A DNA stretch of 64,000 nt from the NCBI RefSeq assembly GCF_011745365.1, contig NW_024468913.1, positions 744,001 to 808,000 of the forward strand, written 5' to 3'. The notes under the pieces were generated by a model, which ran no database searches, was not told the DNA's origin, and was given only the letters and a program-made list of their open reading frames with translations. Shown here one piece after another: positions 45,147 to 55,820 of the stretch (position 1 is the first letter of the stretch; each line of letters opens with the position of its first letter). A program made the translations under genes and the position numbers. The stretch is from Cryphonectria parasitica EP155. Taxonomy: Eukaryota > Ascomycota > Sordariomycetes > Diaporthales > Cryphonectriaceae.

Positions 45147-45740
45147 AAGGAGGCGCAGGTCGAGCCGAAAACATGGCTTGAGACTGCAGAAAGATCCATG
45201 AAATATTCGGAGTCGGAAAGCGAGTAACATGGTCTTCCCTTACACGAGGTGAAAGCAGCGTAGACGCATAGACGCATAGACAACGCGAAGAGGAGGAACC
45301 CTGAAGGTTGCAACCTAGTGGCGGGAATCTTCGAGATCTACGAAGGAAACAAGTGGTAAGCCGAGGGCTACGACGACGAGAGCAAAGAGCATAGGGCATC
45401 ACGTTGTCTCGAGGAGGAACCGCCAGCAAGCTGTGTTGTGTTGGCCGCACGAGACTATGCCTTCAGATGGATGTGTATAAAATGGAACTTGGATATTCTT
45501 CTTTAGGGAACAGGACCACCCATATCCCAAACAACCTTGCATGAGCTGGCGCAGAGAAATCGATCTACCTTGAAAACTCTCCCTTCAAGACGGGTACTGC
45601 TAGCTATTGACTCCTCTTCTTCTTCCTTTTCTTTTTCTTCCTTCGCCATACAGGAAGCATGGTTGAGCGAGTGAGTGCGTTAGACAGATAGAGAGAGAGC
45701 CAAGTCGCTAATTACTACCTGCAGCCCCTCCCTTTTCTTT
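45147..45740. other. Intergenic between convergent genes
   Basis: 3' flanks of the RNase III-fold and aldo-keto reductase genes. No feature seen. Confidence 0.6.
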
Positions 45741-46823
45741 CTACTCATAAGGCCCCACCTCATCACCATCGTACAGCGCACCCACAGGGATCCTGATGTG
45801 ATGCGACTGTCCAATCCGCGTGATCTCCTCCCTGTCCTCGGCGCTCAGCTGCAGGTCCAGCGCTGAGAAGAACTCGTGCATCCGCTCAGGCTTCTTGGTG
45901 GTGTTGAGCACAATAGCCCCCAGATCCAGCTGCCAGCGGATCAGCACGGTGGCCTCGCTGACGCCGTACTTGGCGGCGAGCTCGGCGAGCTTGGCGTCGA
46001 GGTGGTTACCCTTGAGCCAGGTCAGGGGCGCCAGCCCCATGTAGGTCTGGACGGCGATGCCCTGGGACTCCTGCAGCCAGGCGGCGTAGGAGGGGGCGCC
46101 CTGCAGGTACGGGTTGAACTGGATCTGGTTGGCGACAGGGCGGATCTCGGCCGTCTTGAGGAGGTTCTCGATGTGGTGGCGGCGGAAGTTGGACACGGCG
46201 ATGGACTTGGCCTTGCCGGCGCGCTGGATGGACTCTAGGATCTTCCAAGCTGCGGCTACGTCGGACTCGACATACTTGTTGTCTTTGATGTAAGGGCTGT
46301 GGAGGATGTATCTGTGAGGGCGGGTTAGCAACTGTCAGGCAGGAGGAGTCTGCCATGGGATGGATCAACTGGGATGGCCGCGGAAGAAAAGAAAGGAAAG
46401 AAGAAGAAGAAGAAGAAGAAGAAGAAGAAGAAAAGGAGGGGGGGGGGGGGGGTTCGGCTCACAGGTCGACGTAGTCCGTTCCCAGTCTCTCGAGGGTCTT
46501 GTCAAAGGCCGCAGTGAGGTCCTCGATCTTACCCTCCGCGAGGGAGTGGATGACCTTGGTGGTGATGAACAAGTCCTGGCGGGGAACGCCGGACTCCCGG
46601 ATCGCCTCACGCAGTTCAGCCTCGGTGCCATAGCCCTCTGCGGTGTCTATGTGCCTGTAGCCCGCCTTGATAGCCTCCTTGACGATGCTCACCACGTCTG
46701 GGTTGAACGCGGAGAACCGGTCGGGCTTGTACCAGACCGTGCCTATGCCGAAGCCCAGCTATGTTGGCGGCCAGTCAGTCAGTCAAGTCGTCTGAAGTAT
46801 CTCACACAAGGCAGGAGGATTAT

Positions 46824-46856
<33 letters not shown>

Positions 46857-46924
46857 AATATTTCTGGACGCACCACAGGAATCTCAGCTCCGTTGTTAAG
46901 TTTCTTCGTGGGAACCTGCACCAT
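45741..46924 (-). CDS. Aldo-keto reductase
   Basis: Three exons (46924..46874, 46758..46463, 46311..45741) join in frame to 305 residues. Donors are gtgcgt and gtgagc; acceptors are acatag and cacag. The start is 'MVQVPTKKLNNGAEIPV'. It is a single-domain aldo-keto reductase barrel with the full tetrad: D55 and Y60 in 'YRHIDTAEGYGTE', K85 in 'LFITTKVI' and H120 in 'YILHSPYI'. The NADPH-binding end is visible in 'AIVLNTTKKPERMHEF', where the usual Ser/Asn-Lys pattern becomes Asn-Thr-Thr-Lys-Lys. It should reduce carbonyls with NAD(P)H; substrate unknown. Both introns carry unusual simple repeats: (AAC)10 in intron 1, and a GAA/G-rich stretch in intron 2 (listed separately). Confidence 0.88.
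46396..46452. repeat. (GAA)n followed by G15 in an aldo-keto reductase intron
   Basis: About eleven AAG/GAA units (46398..46431) are followed by a run of 15 G at 46438..46452. On the coding strand this is a C tract then CTT repeats starting about 10 bases after the donor. Confidence 0.9.
46823..46854. repeat. (AAC)10 trinucleotide repeat in an intron
   Basis: About ten AAC units followed by AAT units, inside the first intron of the aldo-keto reductase gene. Confidence 0.9.
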
Positions 46925-48373
46925 GTTGATTTACTTTTGGTCGATTAGGACGACAGTGCCAGCGGGACCGGGAGAGTCGGGAGGCGGGCAGGAACTCTCA
47001 AATGCAATGAGGGGTTTGACTTTGAGGGGTTTGACTTGAGTGAGACTGTTGAAAGGCTCGACCAAAGGCATGACAAGGTTAACACAAACTTGGAGACTGG
47101 TGGAAGGGGCACAATATATAATCACAAGAAGACCAGGTGGGGCCCGCTGAGCCTAGAAGTCATGGGCCCGCCTGATAAACAGAACTCTTCCAGACATGCC
47201 CTTATCCAACTCAGAGAGGGAGCAGACGTGCGACTTCATTAACCTGGCTTGGCCCGGCTCTATCTGGCCTGGCACTTGTGCAAGGAACTCAATCCTGTGA
47301 TACTGTGGGAAATCTCAGGGTTCTGTCAAAGGTGACAGGGCCTTTGCGTAGGCGAATCTAGAGCGAATCACGACAGATGTTCCCACTAGCAGGTCGATTA
47401 GAGATATTTGCGGCCCCAATCGAAAGCCAAGAGGGATGGAGACAGGCAGCGTGGCACATGGCGGACAACCACCTTGTTGCAGGATTCAGACCAAAGGGAC
47501 ACCAGAGTGCACTGTTGAGGGACTGTATCGGCAGCCCCGGGAACCGGTGGGGACGAAAAAGACAGGAGGATTGCCAGCAAGGTCGACTGTTTGTAGTCGC
47601 TTGTCGGCCCTGCCCATGTTGTCTCGCAGTGGCAACAGGAAAGAGTATACGAAGAGAAAAGAAATGAGGCTTGGGCAGGTGGCATGAATGAGGACCAACC
47701 TGGTACAGAGCCGCAGGCACTCGCCCGGCCAAGTGAGCAAGTAAACATATACCGTAAGTGCTGCAGTAAAGCCCGGCGACGGCGTTGCGCGTTCGCTCCT
47801 TGTAGGGCTCGTAAAGCTGTGTAGAGATGGTGGTTGGCCCGATCTAGCTACATGCAGCAACATCGAGACCAACGTCCATCACCCTTTTTTCCTCTCTTTT
47901 CCCCGAATCTCGGTCACAGTACTAAGATCGGTCATTCTGGGTCTTCTAGCACTCTTCATACCACATTTTTGCCTCCTCTGGTGGACAAGTCGAACACGAG
48001 TGAGAAAGAAGAGCACCCTTGGAAGTGAGTGCTGAAGCAAGGAATAGTGCGGGGAAGCATAGTGCCCCAGACGGCCTGGCCCACATCTACTTGGCGGCTC
48101 TTGGGATGAGAGAGGGGGGGGGGTATATTAGTACAGCTGTGGGCGCGGCCTAAATTCACACAGAAGGCTCGACAGCAGTGGACCATTCTCACAACTGGAG
48201 TGAATACCATGACAGCACGGGCAGATTAGCCCTGGACTCATTCTGTGCGAGTTACCATCCTACAGCTTGACAATTATGTGTCTCCTTGGCAGTGTAGTTG
48301 AGGAATCAGCACATGTCTTGTAATAAATCTATATAATTAATATTTGCAGGTCAGATTTCATGACTCACAACAT
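46925..48373. other. Intergenic, no protein gene seen
   Basis: About 1.4 kb between the aldo-keto reductase start and the tRNA. A G10 run lies at 48114..48123. Open frames here are random. Confidence 0.55.
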
Positions 48374-48477
48374 GGCAATGTAGCCAAGTGGTTACGGCGC
48401 TGGCCTGCTAATTCCTCAGCGGATTATCAGAGAAGCCAGTCTCTTCGGAGGCGCAGGTTCGAATCCTGTCATTGTCG
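48374..48477 (+). tRNA. tRNA-Ser (anticodon GCU) with intron
   Basis: The gene folds as a type II tRNA. The acceptor stem pairs GGCAATG (48374..48380) with CATTGTC (48470..48476), with one G-U pair and discriminator G. The D stem is GCC/GGC. The anticodon stem is CTGGC/GCCAG with anticodon GCT at 48407..48409. A 23-bp intron (about 48411..48433) sits one base after the anticodon, as in nuclear tRNAs. The long variable arm (CTCTTCGGAG) identifies serine, and the T stem is GCAGG/CCTGT. The internal promoter boxes match Pol III consensus: A box TAGCCAAGTGG, B box GGTTCGAATCC. T runs just after the gene (48479-48491) should terminate Pol III. It reads AGC and AGU codons. Confidence 0.93.
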
Positions 48478-48491
48478 TTTTTGCTTTTTTG
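48478..48491 (+). terminator. Pol III T-run terminator of tRNA-Ser
   Basis: T5 begins one or two bases after the tRNA, and T6 follows after a GC pair. Confidence 0.75.
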
Positions 48492-49182
48492 GCCACTGTT
48501 TTCTTTTCCGGTCCTCTATTTCCCATTTTTGGTTCCGACTGTGTTTCCTGCCATTCCTTTTACTAGGTTGGGTTGCCTTGAAGACCTTTTCCTCCACGAG
48601 CTCGCCACCGTGTCACACTTGTCGAGACAGATGAAAAAACACTACCCGCAATTCTCTCTGCTAAAAGGAATCTGTGCAGCTATTACATAGCTGAGAGCGT
48701 TAACTTCAATGATTCCATCTATTTCATAATAGCAAGAACTCGCTTCTTCTTGAAATGCCACTTCAAGCCAACGCTACATACTGGCCGGCGGTCCACCCAG
48801 ACCCCCAAACGATGTCTTTTGTCGTCAGAGATGATATTACTATCACTCAGAGTTTGCCAGCCCAGCTCCTAGAGTTTATTATCAGGCATAAAGTCATGTA
48901 AGAAATCTGGAGCGGTTTCACGAAGGATAGAATACTACATCAGCATCCTTGAAAGATCGTCCCATTCTGATGGGGGCATATTGTTATAGGTATGTCGAAT
49001 ACTTGAGGCAAGCTGGGTGGAAAGGCTGTCTAACCAATATTTAATTACCGGATATCGGAAGATTCTGTTTTTATAGAGGAAGGGACAGTTGAGACTGTGT
49101 TTTCTTCGGTGATTGGAGGAAGCTGAGACTGAACAAGTTCCACGGCTGTGTGGTCGGGATTGCGCACATTTGCTCCAGACGG
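48492..49182. other. Intergenic, no gene seen
   Basis: AT-rich sequence between the tRNA and the 3' end of the HET gene. No coding signal recognised. Confidence 0.55.
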
Positions 49183-51087
49183 TCAAGAGAGCCAAAGATC
49201 TTGTTCATCCAAGTCCCATTCCAGCCAATCCTCAGACGCATCGATATCATCCTCACACCCCAACTTAGATGGATAGTCATATCCATCATCGATGGCTTTG
49301 CTGCTCACAATGAAAGCGCTTCCAACCAGCCTGTAATGCCCACCCATAGAGTTCTCAACCTTTCGAATGATAAACGGTGTCTTCGTACCAAAAATAATGC
49401 AACAGAGATCGCCCTCCTGTGCAACACCCGGCACAAGCCCGTAGTAGCCACGATTTGTAACGACGACACGGCGGTTATGTGTGTAATATTTGACATGACC
49501 TTGAACAACCTCCGCGTTGCCCTCTGGGGCCTCCTCCTCAAAATAAGCAAGGCTCGGGTCATCTGCAGACAGACCTTGCGAAGTGTCCGAGCTGTCCCCT
49601 TGTAAATGGCACAGGTAGGCGCCGTCGTTTGCCACCTGGGCATCGTCGGACACAGATGGGCCGAAACCGAGTCCGAGACAATGAAGGAAGGCTAGGAGAG
49701 GAGAGAAAGCCTTATACGCGGTGATGCCCTCCGAGGAGTCGCGCAAAGCCCTCCAAGTAACTGCTATATCATCGACGGAAGAGTCTTCGGTGAGTAGGCT
49801 AGACAAAGTCTGAACCGAATCTATGATCAGACCCCGAACTTTGAGCAGATTTACCTGCCCTGGGAGCAAAGAGAAGACTGGACGATTTATAGGTGCTGAT
49901 GAAGAGCGCGAAATGAAGCTCCTGGTATCATGACTGTCGTTCTTGATGATCTTCCGGTACGGATCAATTTGCCATTGTGGAATCCATGAGGGGAAATCGT
50001 CGCGCAGTGTCGTTATATCGTGCTCGACGTAATGCAGGAGGTCAAGGTGCTGAGTCTTCTCGAGATACGATACAGCAAAGTCTCGATATACTTCGAGATA
50101 TGGTTTATTGTAGTCAATGGTCAAGTCGCCCCGAATATTCTTGGCTGCTGGAAGCCCGAGGAATCCGTAGATGTGGTCGCGCTTATCATAGAAGCCCAAT
50201 TCTCTTCCGTATTCAAGAATGCCGAGAAAGCTCTGTGAATAAAATCGAGTCCGCTGAAAGAATAACTTTACTTCTTGGCGGTGCCGATGGTCGAAGATAT
50301 CTAGGTGCATGTAAGGGACGTATATGTTGTATACGTCCTCGAGTGTCGATGCTCTCGAAGCAACCCATCGTACCGTTCGTAGGATATGGAGCCAGTCAAT
50401 GGAGGCGCCACCCCAGAGAACCCACACCTCGGCTGCAAGTCCAGCCTCCTCCACAACCCATCCCCTTTTGAACCAAGGCTGGTCAAAGAGCTCCCAGAGA
50501 GATGACCACCTGGTGTCCGAAAGAAGGGGTTCGTCTTGTGCCGGAAACGGAAACGAATCCCAGCGTTTTACAGTGATGCTGTTCAAGGTTGTGAAATACA
50601 ATTGGTTCACGTCCGCCAGCAGAGCGGCTGCGCGTATGGCGTGATCGTCTCCTTGAGGGCCGAGACAGACCAGTACACGTGTAGCTTGAGTGTAAATTTC
50701 CTTCATCAAACGCACCTGGCGTGATTTCTCCTGCTTATCAGCCTGGTTGATGCATATCGCATCTGCCCATAAGACGCGTTCTCTGTCGGGGTGCTGGACC
50801 TGTAACAGCGCCGCGCGGAGATTACTGGTGATGCGGAGTGGTTGTCCATTGCACATGATCGTGTCAGGCTTCTCCGAGCCTCCCCAGGTATAGGAAATTG
50901 CTTCAAATTTGGGCTTGTGCGTTAAGTTTACTGTTTGAAGGGTGCACGCCAGAGCTTCGTTTGTCGTGTCAGTCCCAGGAGCCAGAACCAAACAGCGTAT
51001 TTCGTAATGATCAAGCGGGCTGTTTTCGTATCTGTACTCGGCATGCCTGGCTTTTTCTCCATCGAAAATATGTAGCATTTTATCCAT
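49183..51087 (-). CDS. HET-domain (heterokaryon incompatibility) protein
   Basis: A single-exon protein of 634 residues; the first ATG is at 51087 ('MDKMLHIFDGEK'). Residues about 55-210 form a HET domain with its standard motifs: 'FEAISYTWG' (61-69), 'LWADAICINQ' (106-115), then 'EKSRQVRLMKEIYTQATRVL' and 'VCLGPQGDD'. The motif 'YGFLGLPAAKNI' near residue 300 and a C-terminal 'AQEGDLCCIIFGTKTPFIIR', 'YRLVGSAFIV' block are also typical of full-length fungal HET proteins. HET domains trigger regulated cell death when the partner protein is incompatible, and they occur in nonself recognition. No transmembrane segment or extra domain was seen. The gene is divergent from the lipase-NACHT gene, with 845 bp between the two starts. 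The frame is open from 51120, but the codons before the ATG are leader. Confidence 0.9.
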   Translation of the reverse strand: MDKMLHIFDGEKARHAEYRYENSPLDHYEIRCLVLAPGTDTTNEALACTLQTVNLTHKPKFEAISYTWGGSEKPDTIMCNGQPLRITSNLRAALLQVQHPDRERVLWADAICINQADKQEKSRQVRLMKEIYTQATRVLVCLGPQGDDHAIRAAALLADVNQLYFTTLNSITVKRWDSFPFPAQDEPLLSDTRWSSLWELFDQPWFKRGWVVEEAGLAAEVWVLWGGASIDWLHILRTVRWVASRASTLEDVYNIYVPYMHLDIFDHRHRQEVKLFFQRTRFYSQSFLGILEYGRELGFYDKRDHIYGFLGLPAAKNIRGDLTIDYNKPYLEVYRDFAVSYLEKTQHLDLLHYVEHDITTLRDDFPSWIPQWQIDPYRKIIKNDSHDTRSFISRSSSAPINRPVFSLLPGQVNLLKVRGLIIDSVQTLSSLLTEDSSVDDIAVTWRALRDSSEGITAYKAFSPLLAFLHCLGLGFGPSVSDDAQVANDGAYLCHLQGDSSDTSQGLSADDPSLAYFEEEAPEGNAEVVQGHVKYYTHNRRVVVTNRGYYGLVPGVAQEGDLCCIIFGTKTPFIIRKVENSMGGHYRLVGSAFIVSSKAIDDGYDYPSKLGCEDDIDASEDWLEWDLDEQDLWLS

Positions 51088-51932
51088 TGTATAAAGCTGA
51101 CACTGGGGATGGGAAGTCAAAATACATCAAGAAGTCGAGGATGCAGGACAGTCTCAATATCAAGAACACTGACTAAGTAGACAGGTCAGGAGGAATCAAG
51201 ATGAAGAGACAGCGACAATGGTATTATATTTGTAGCTGATAAGCGTCTTGCTAGGAGCGAGCGTAGTGCTGAGGTAAGTAAATATTTACTTGCATGTAAG
51301 CACTAACGATGTTGGCTAGCCTAGAACTAACCTTGCGGTGTTGTAAAAATCTCGGCAATTCGGTAGTACAGCACGCTATGCTACCGTGGAACCCTTAAAA
51401 AGTTGTCGAAGTGAGCATCACGTGCCTGTTTTCTGTTGCTCTCTGTGGGTAGAGTCCCTGGAGGTTTATCTTTTCCACAGATGCGACTTAGTTACTGTTG
51501 CTGAATGAGGGCCATAGCCAACTAATATCCACTGACCCGAGTAATGAAGGGGATGGCCTCTACTATATCGTAACTTCGGGGTGTTTCCTTATAACCGCAT
51601 CGTAGCCCAGAACCCATATACATTGTCTGCCCCGGAGTCGAATCATACTGGAAAGCACATGAATATAATTATCACACAACAAAGCCATGTGGTCTGATGT
51701 ACCTGTAAATCTATGGGTTTATATGAGCAAGCTACGTAGATGTAGCAGGAGACTCTCGTAACCCTAACCCTGTTATCCATGAGCAAATGTGCGTAACTTC
51801 GGATCTTAGATGACGGCATGTTCCAAGTGACCTTCTGCGCCTATGGCCATATCACCCAAGGCCTTCGAGCACACTGGAACATGAACTTCAGCCACCTACC
51901 CGCCGCCTAGTTACTCATACAACCACAAGAAA
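51088..51932. other. Shared divergent promoter region of HET and lipase-NACHT genes
   Basis: 845 bp with no coding signal. It contains a short telomere-like block at 51759..51771 and is AT-rich overall. Confidence 0.55.
51759..51771. repeat. Short telomere-like block, two CCCTAA-type units
   Basis: TAACCCTAACCCT in the HET/NACHT intergenic region. Two units could occur by chance; noted because a three-unit block lies 9 kb away. Confidence 0.6.
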
Positions 51933-54900
51933 ATGAAGAATCTTCTCAGAGGCGCAATTCCGCAATCAGCAGAGTCCGCCAGCCATGGACTGCACGTGCT
52001 CGTTGACAAGGACCCAGATGGCGAGGGCGTTGTAGATGTCGTGGCGGTCCACGGCCTAAACGGGCACTATGAAGGGACATGGACCACAGCACTCCATGAC
52101 CGCACCCAGATAAACTGGTTGAAGGACATGTTGCCCAAGATTGGGGGTATCAAGCCCGTTAGGGTCATGTCATTCTCATACAACTCGTCTGTTCAGTTCA
52201 GCAAGTCGACCTCCGACGTTTTCGTATTCGCAGACCAGCTCCTCGAACATTTACTGGCAAAACGGGCGCATTCTGGAGAGACGAGGCGCCCCATTGTTTT
52301 CATATGTCATAGCCTGGGTGGGATTGTGGTCAAGCAGGCGAGTTGTAGCGGATCAAGTGCTCTATCTCGTGAAACATTCCTGACTTTTCCAAGCAGGCAG
52401 TGAACAGAGCAGCAGAGAATCACAGGTACAAAGATGTCATTTTGGATCATGTGCAGGGCATCTGCTTCTTTGGAACTCCACACAGAGGCTCGGAGCTGGC
52501 ACCATGGGGCTCGACCGTCAGCAGGATCTTGAGAGCGGGAGTCATGGGAAGCCATACGAACTCACAATTAACCAAGGATCTTGAACGAAAGTCTCACATG
52601 TTGAGCCAAATCTCAAAGTCCTTCCTTCAGCACGGTCGCAGGCTGAAGATTGTGAGCTTCACCGAGACAGAGAAATTGGACTGGCTGAACTGCCTAGTAG
52701 GTGTCATTTCCACATTGACCATAATGAGATAGTTGTTGGCATGCCAACTTCTTGACAGGTGGTCGACCCGGACTCTGCAACTCTGGCATGGCCAGGCGAG
52801 ATTGTGGTTCCCATTGATGGGAACCACCGCAACATATGCAGGTTCATCGGCCCCAAAGACCCAAAATTTGCTCCAGTCGAGTCACAGATTAAGCAAATGA
52901 TTGGAAAGAAAGGTAAGAAAGGTGGCCTCAGAGTACGAATGAGAGTTACGAGAGATTATATGCTTATTCTAAGTATAGCTTCTACCGTTATCACTGGTAA
53001 TGTGATCGGATCCGGGGAAATTATGACAGCGCTTTGGTCCAACTATGAGTCCCATAAGGCTCGAAATCCCACTGCGGTCTTCGGAACCTGCTCGTGGATC
53101 CTGAGACATCCAAAGATGCAGGCGTGGGAAAAGAGTCCACACCGCTCGCTTCTATGGCACTCAGCGAACGCCGGCTGCGGGAAGTCTGTGATGGCATCTT
53201 TCCTAATCGATCACTTCAAGAGAAACGCTAAAACAGATACCGATGTCTGTTACTTCTTCTTCAAGGACGACAGCATGGAGCAGAGCAATGCCGTAATTGG
53301 CGTTTCGGCTTTCTTGCACCAGCTTTACTCGGCCCATCCGGAGCTTACGAGTCTCGCACGCAAGCAGTTAAGTATCCCAGGAAACACACTGACGAGAATT
53401 GACACACTGTGGCAGATGTTCATAAGCACGGTCAACAACGATCGGGCTAAACCAACTACAATCTGTCTGATAGATGGCCTAGACGAATGTGACGAAACTT
53501 CTCGAAAGCAACTGATGGCTCTGATGGCGGAGTACTTCAAACGGTCTGCCGGAGAGCCAGAAGCCCGGAATCTGAAGATTTTGGTGCTCAGTCGGCCTGA
53601 TAATTCCATCCAGATGATGTTTGATAGGCAAGCACCGAAAATGAGGAGCGCAGCGGCTTCCGGCGAAATCTCTAGGTACAACATGATGCGGCTCCGTGGA
53701 GAAGATGAGACGAACGCTATTAGCCAGGACATCGAACTGGTGGCTCAGGATGCCATGCAAGACCTGGCTGATAGAGGAATACCCGAAGATTTCCTCGTGG
53801 AAATCGAGAGAGAACTCGTGAGCCGAGCCGACCGCACATTCTTGTGGACTGCCTTGATCATTCAGCTTCTCAAAGACAAAGCAGTCGAGGGAGCTTCGAG
53901 GAGAGAGATGAATGCCATACTCCGTAGCCGAAGCGTCTACTCTATCTACACGGCTTTGCTTGATTCCAAGACTGGCAACACACCCCATATCAAGCGGAAA
54001 GCCAGGAAGATGTTGAGCCTGATACTCGCGGCAATGCGGCCGCTTACTGTCGAAGAGGTGAACATCGCCCTGGCAGTCAAACCCGACCTCGACGCCTTGA
54101 CTGTGTCGAAATCCAGGCCCAAACCCAGCAAGAGAACATTCCACAGTGTCGAATACGAGCTGGTATACCCGCCAGAGAACCACATCAAGTCCCTCTGCGG
54201 GCACTTTGTCCGGATTATCCAGGGAAGAGTTTACCTAGTTCATCAAACAGCGAGAGAGTTTCTCCTGGATCAATCATCCATAAGGGGCTTGTTTGAAATC
54301 TCGCCAGACTTCAACGATGACGACTCGGACGGAGGGCTGTGGGACTGCTCTCTCTCAGACTCCGACACAGAGCAATATGAACCTTCTACAACGGATTCTG
54401 TTCTTACCGAAAGCACAAAGGCTGCAACACTTGAAAGTGACCACGCAGCCGAGCCCGACTGGCAACATAGCTTCTCCCTGGAACGCTGCCATGCTTCGCT
54501 TCTGGAGATCTGCACGACCTATCTTTACATGCTTGGCAAGCCATGCAACGATACTGCACTCGGGCAGCCTGCGGAGAAGGTGGCCCTCTTCCTTGCATAT
54601 GCCGCAAGCTACTGGGTGGTGCACTTTCACCAAGTGTGCGAGAGGATCCTGCCTGCAGACCTCTCCTACTACCACGGCCTGTGCCATCCACGCTTTCCAG
54701 GATTCACCACCTGGCTTGAGGCTTATGATGGCGAAGGCCGGCAGCCGATTTTCGCCTCGGGCTCGGTGGACGAGCAGCAGGACATGATTATTGAAAAGTT
54801 CGCGCTCGAGCCGGGGCATCCTAGGTTCGGCAAAGAATTCACGACAGAGGTCGACTTGACGCGGATATTCGCGGCGGGGGAGAGTCATCGCCAGATCCTT

Positions 54901-55014
54901 TCGTGCAATCCATCGCAGGCGCAGAACCTCAATTTTCCTGTCAAGGTGGACGAGACAGGAGTCGTCAAGCTAGACTTTGAGCTTGTTGGGAAAGCCGTTA
55001 TAGGTCGTGAATGA
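51933..55014 (+). CDS. Lipase-NACHT STAND protein (NLR-like)
   Basis: Three exons (51933..52337, 52397..52696, 52759..55014) join to 986 residues. Intron 1 is best read as a GC-AG intron (CAG|gcgagt to aagcag); a GT alternative a few bases on also keeps the frame. An optional 66-bp intron at 52913..52978 also keeps the frame. Residues about 35-235 form an alpha/beta-hydrolase (SesB-like lipase) domain with 'VVAVHGLNGHYEGTW' and the nucleophile S127 in 'FICHSLGGIVVKQ'. Residues about 330-560 form a NACHT ATPase: P-loop 'SANAGCGKS' (K377) and Walker B 'ICLIDGLDEC' (470-479). A winged helix follows ('RVYLVHQTAREFLL'). The C-terminal 300 residues hold no ankyrin, WD40 or TPR repeats, unlike most members, so the sensor region is short or absent. 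Such STAND proteins act in fungal nonself recognition and cell death. Confidence 0.85.
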
Positions 55015-55820
55015 TCACTGATCCATCCTTTCAATCAATCTGTTTCGTCTTATGCAGTAATGGTGCGTTGAATTTTTAAGGAGGCAATCGCATAGCAAAA
55101 GGACAGACTGAGGCAGGGCAGTCTTCTGAACAATCCACACATGACTCCAGTACAGCAAATTCCGGACGCTGCTGATGGCATCCCATACTGGACCATGTGC
55201 CTGAGTGTAGAGCTCAAACATATTCTTTAGCCAGCTCAGGCCCACTGTTCATGAGAACCTCATGTATGGCATAGCATGTCCTAAAAAGCAAGCTTAATGG
55301 TACTGCTGTTGTCTGCCACCGAAATAGACACAGCTTCAGCCTCAAATACATATGATATAGCTAGACCAACTATCCATTGAGAGAATAAAGCCTCATCTTC
55401 TGCTCTATTGTATTTATGGAAGACAAAAGGAAGATCTAAGGGTGATATTCGTGTATGTAAGTATATAATGTCGAAAAGCAGGCAAATGTGGGTATGCACA
55501 AATCAATAAGAGACACCTGCTCATGATACCCCCATAATTGAACAGAAAACGACTGCAGTATGCGCAAAGAGACAATAAAGCATACCAAATACAAAGATTC
55601 AGGTTCTTGACGCGTATAATAGCAACGCGTACGTGTCCTGCAGTGCTTTACGTCAACGAACAGAACAGTGGGTTTTCGTGCTCTCCACGCGCACACGTTC
55701 CTTAGCCTTGAGCCATCCTTTGTTTTTTTCTTCTGTCCTTTTTGTCTTCTTCTTTCGTTCTCCCCAACTTGCTTGACCTTCTCATAACCAATCTTTCGAT
55801 TCACACACTCTCAAGCAAAT
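55015..55820. other. Intergenic, no gene seen
   Basis: AT-rich sequence between the lipase-NACHT gene and the small cysteine-rich gene. Open frames on the minus strand here are antisense or random. Confidence 0.55.

Noticed and set aside
44309..45450. Phe/Ser/Pro-rich minus-strand open frames
   Set aside because: They are antisense to the lysine-glutamate minisatellite of the RNase III-fold gene.
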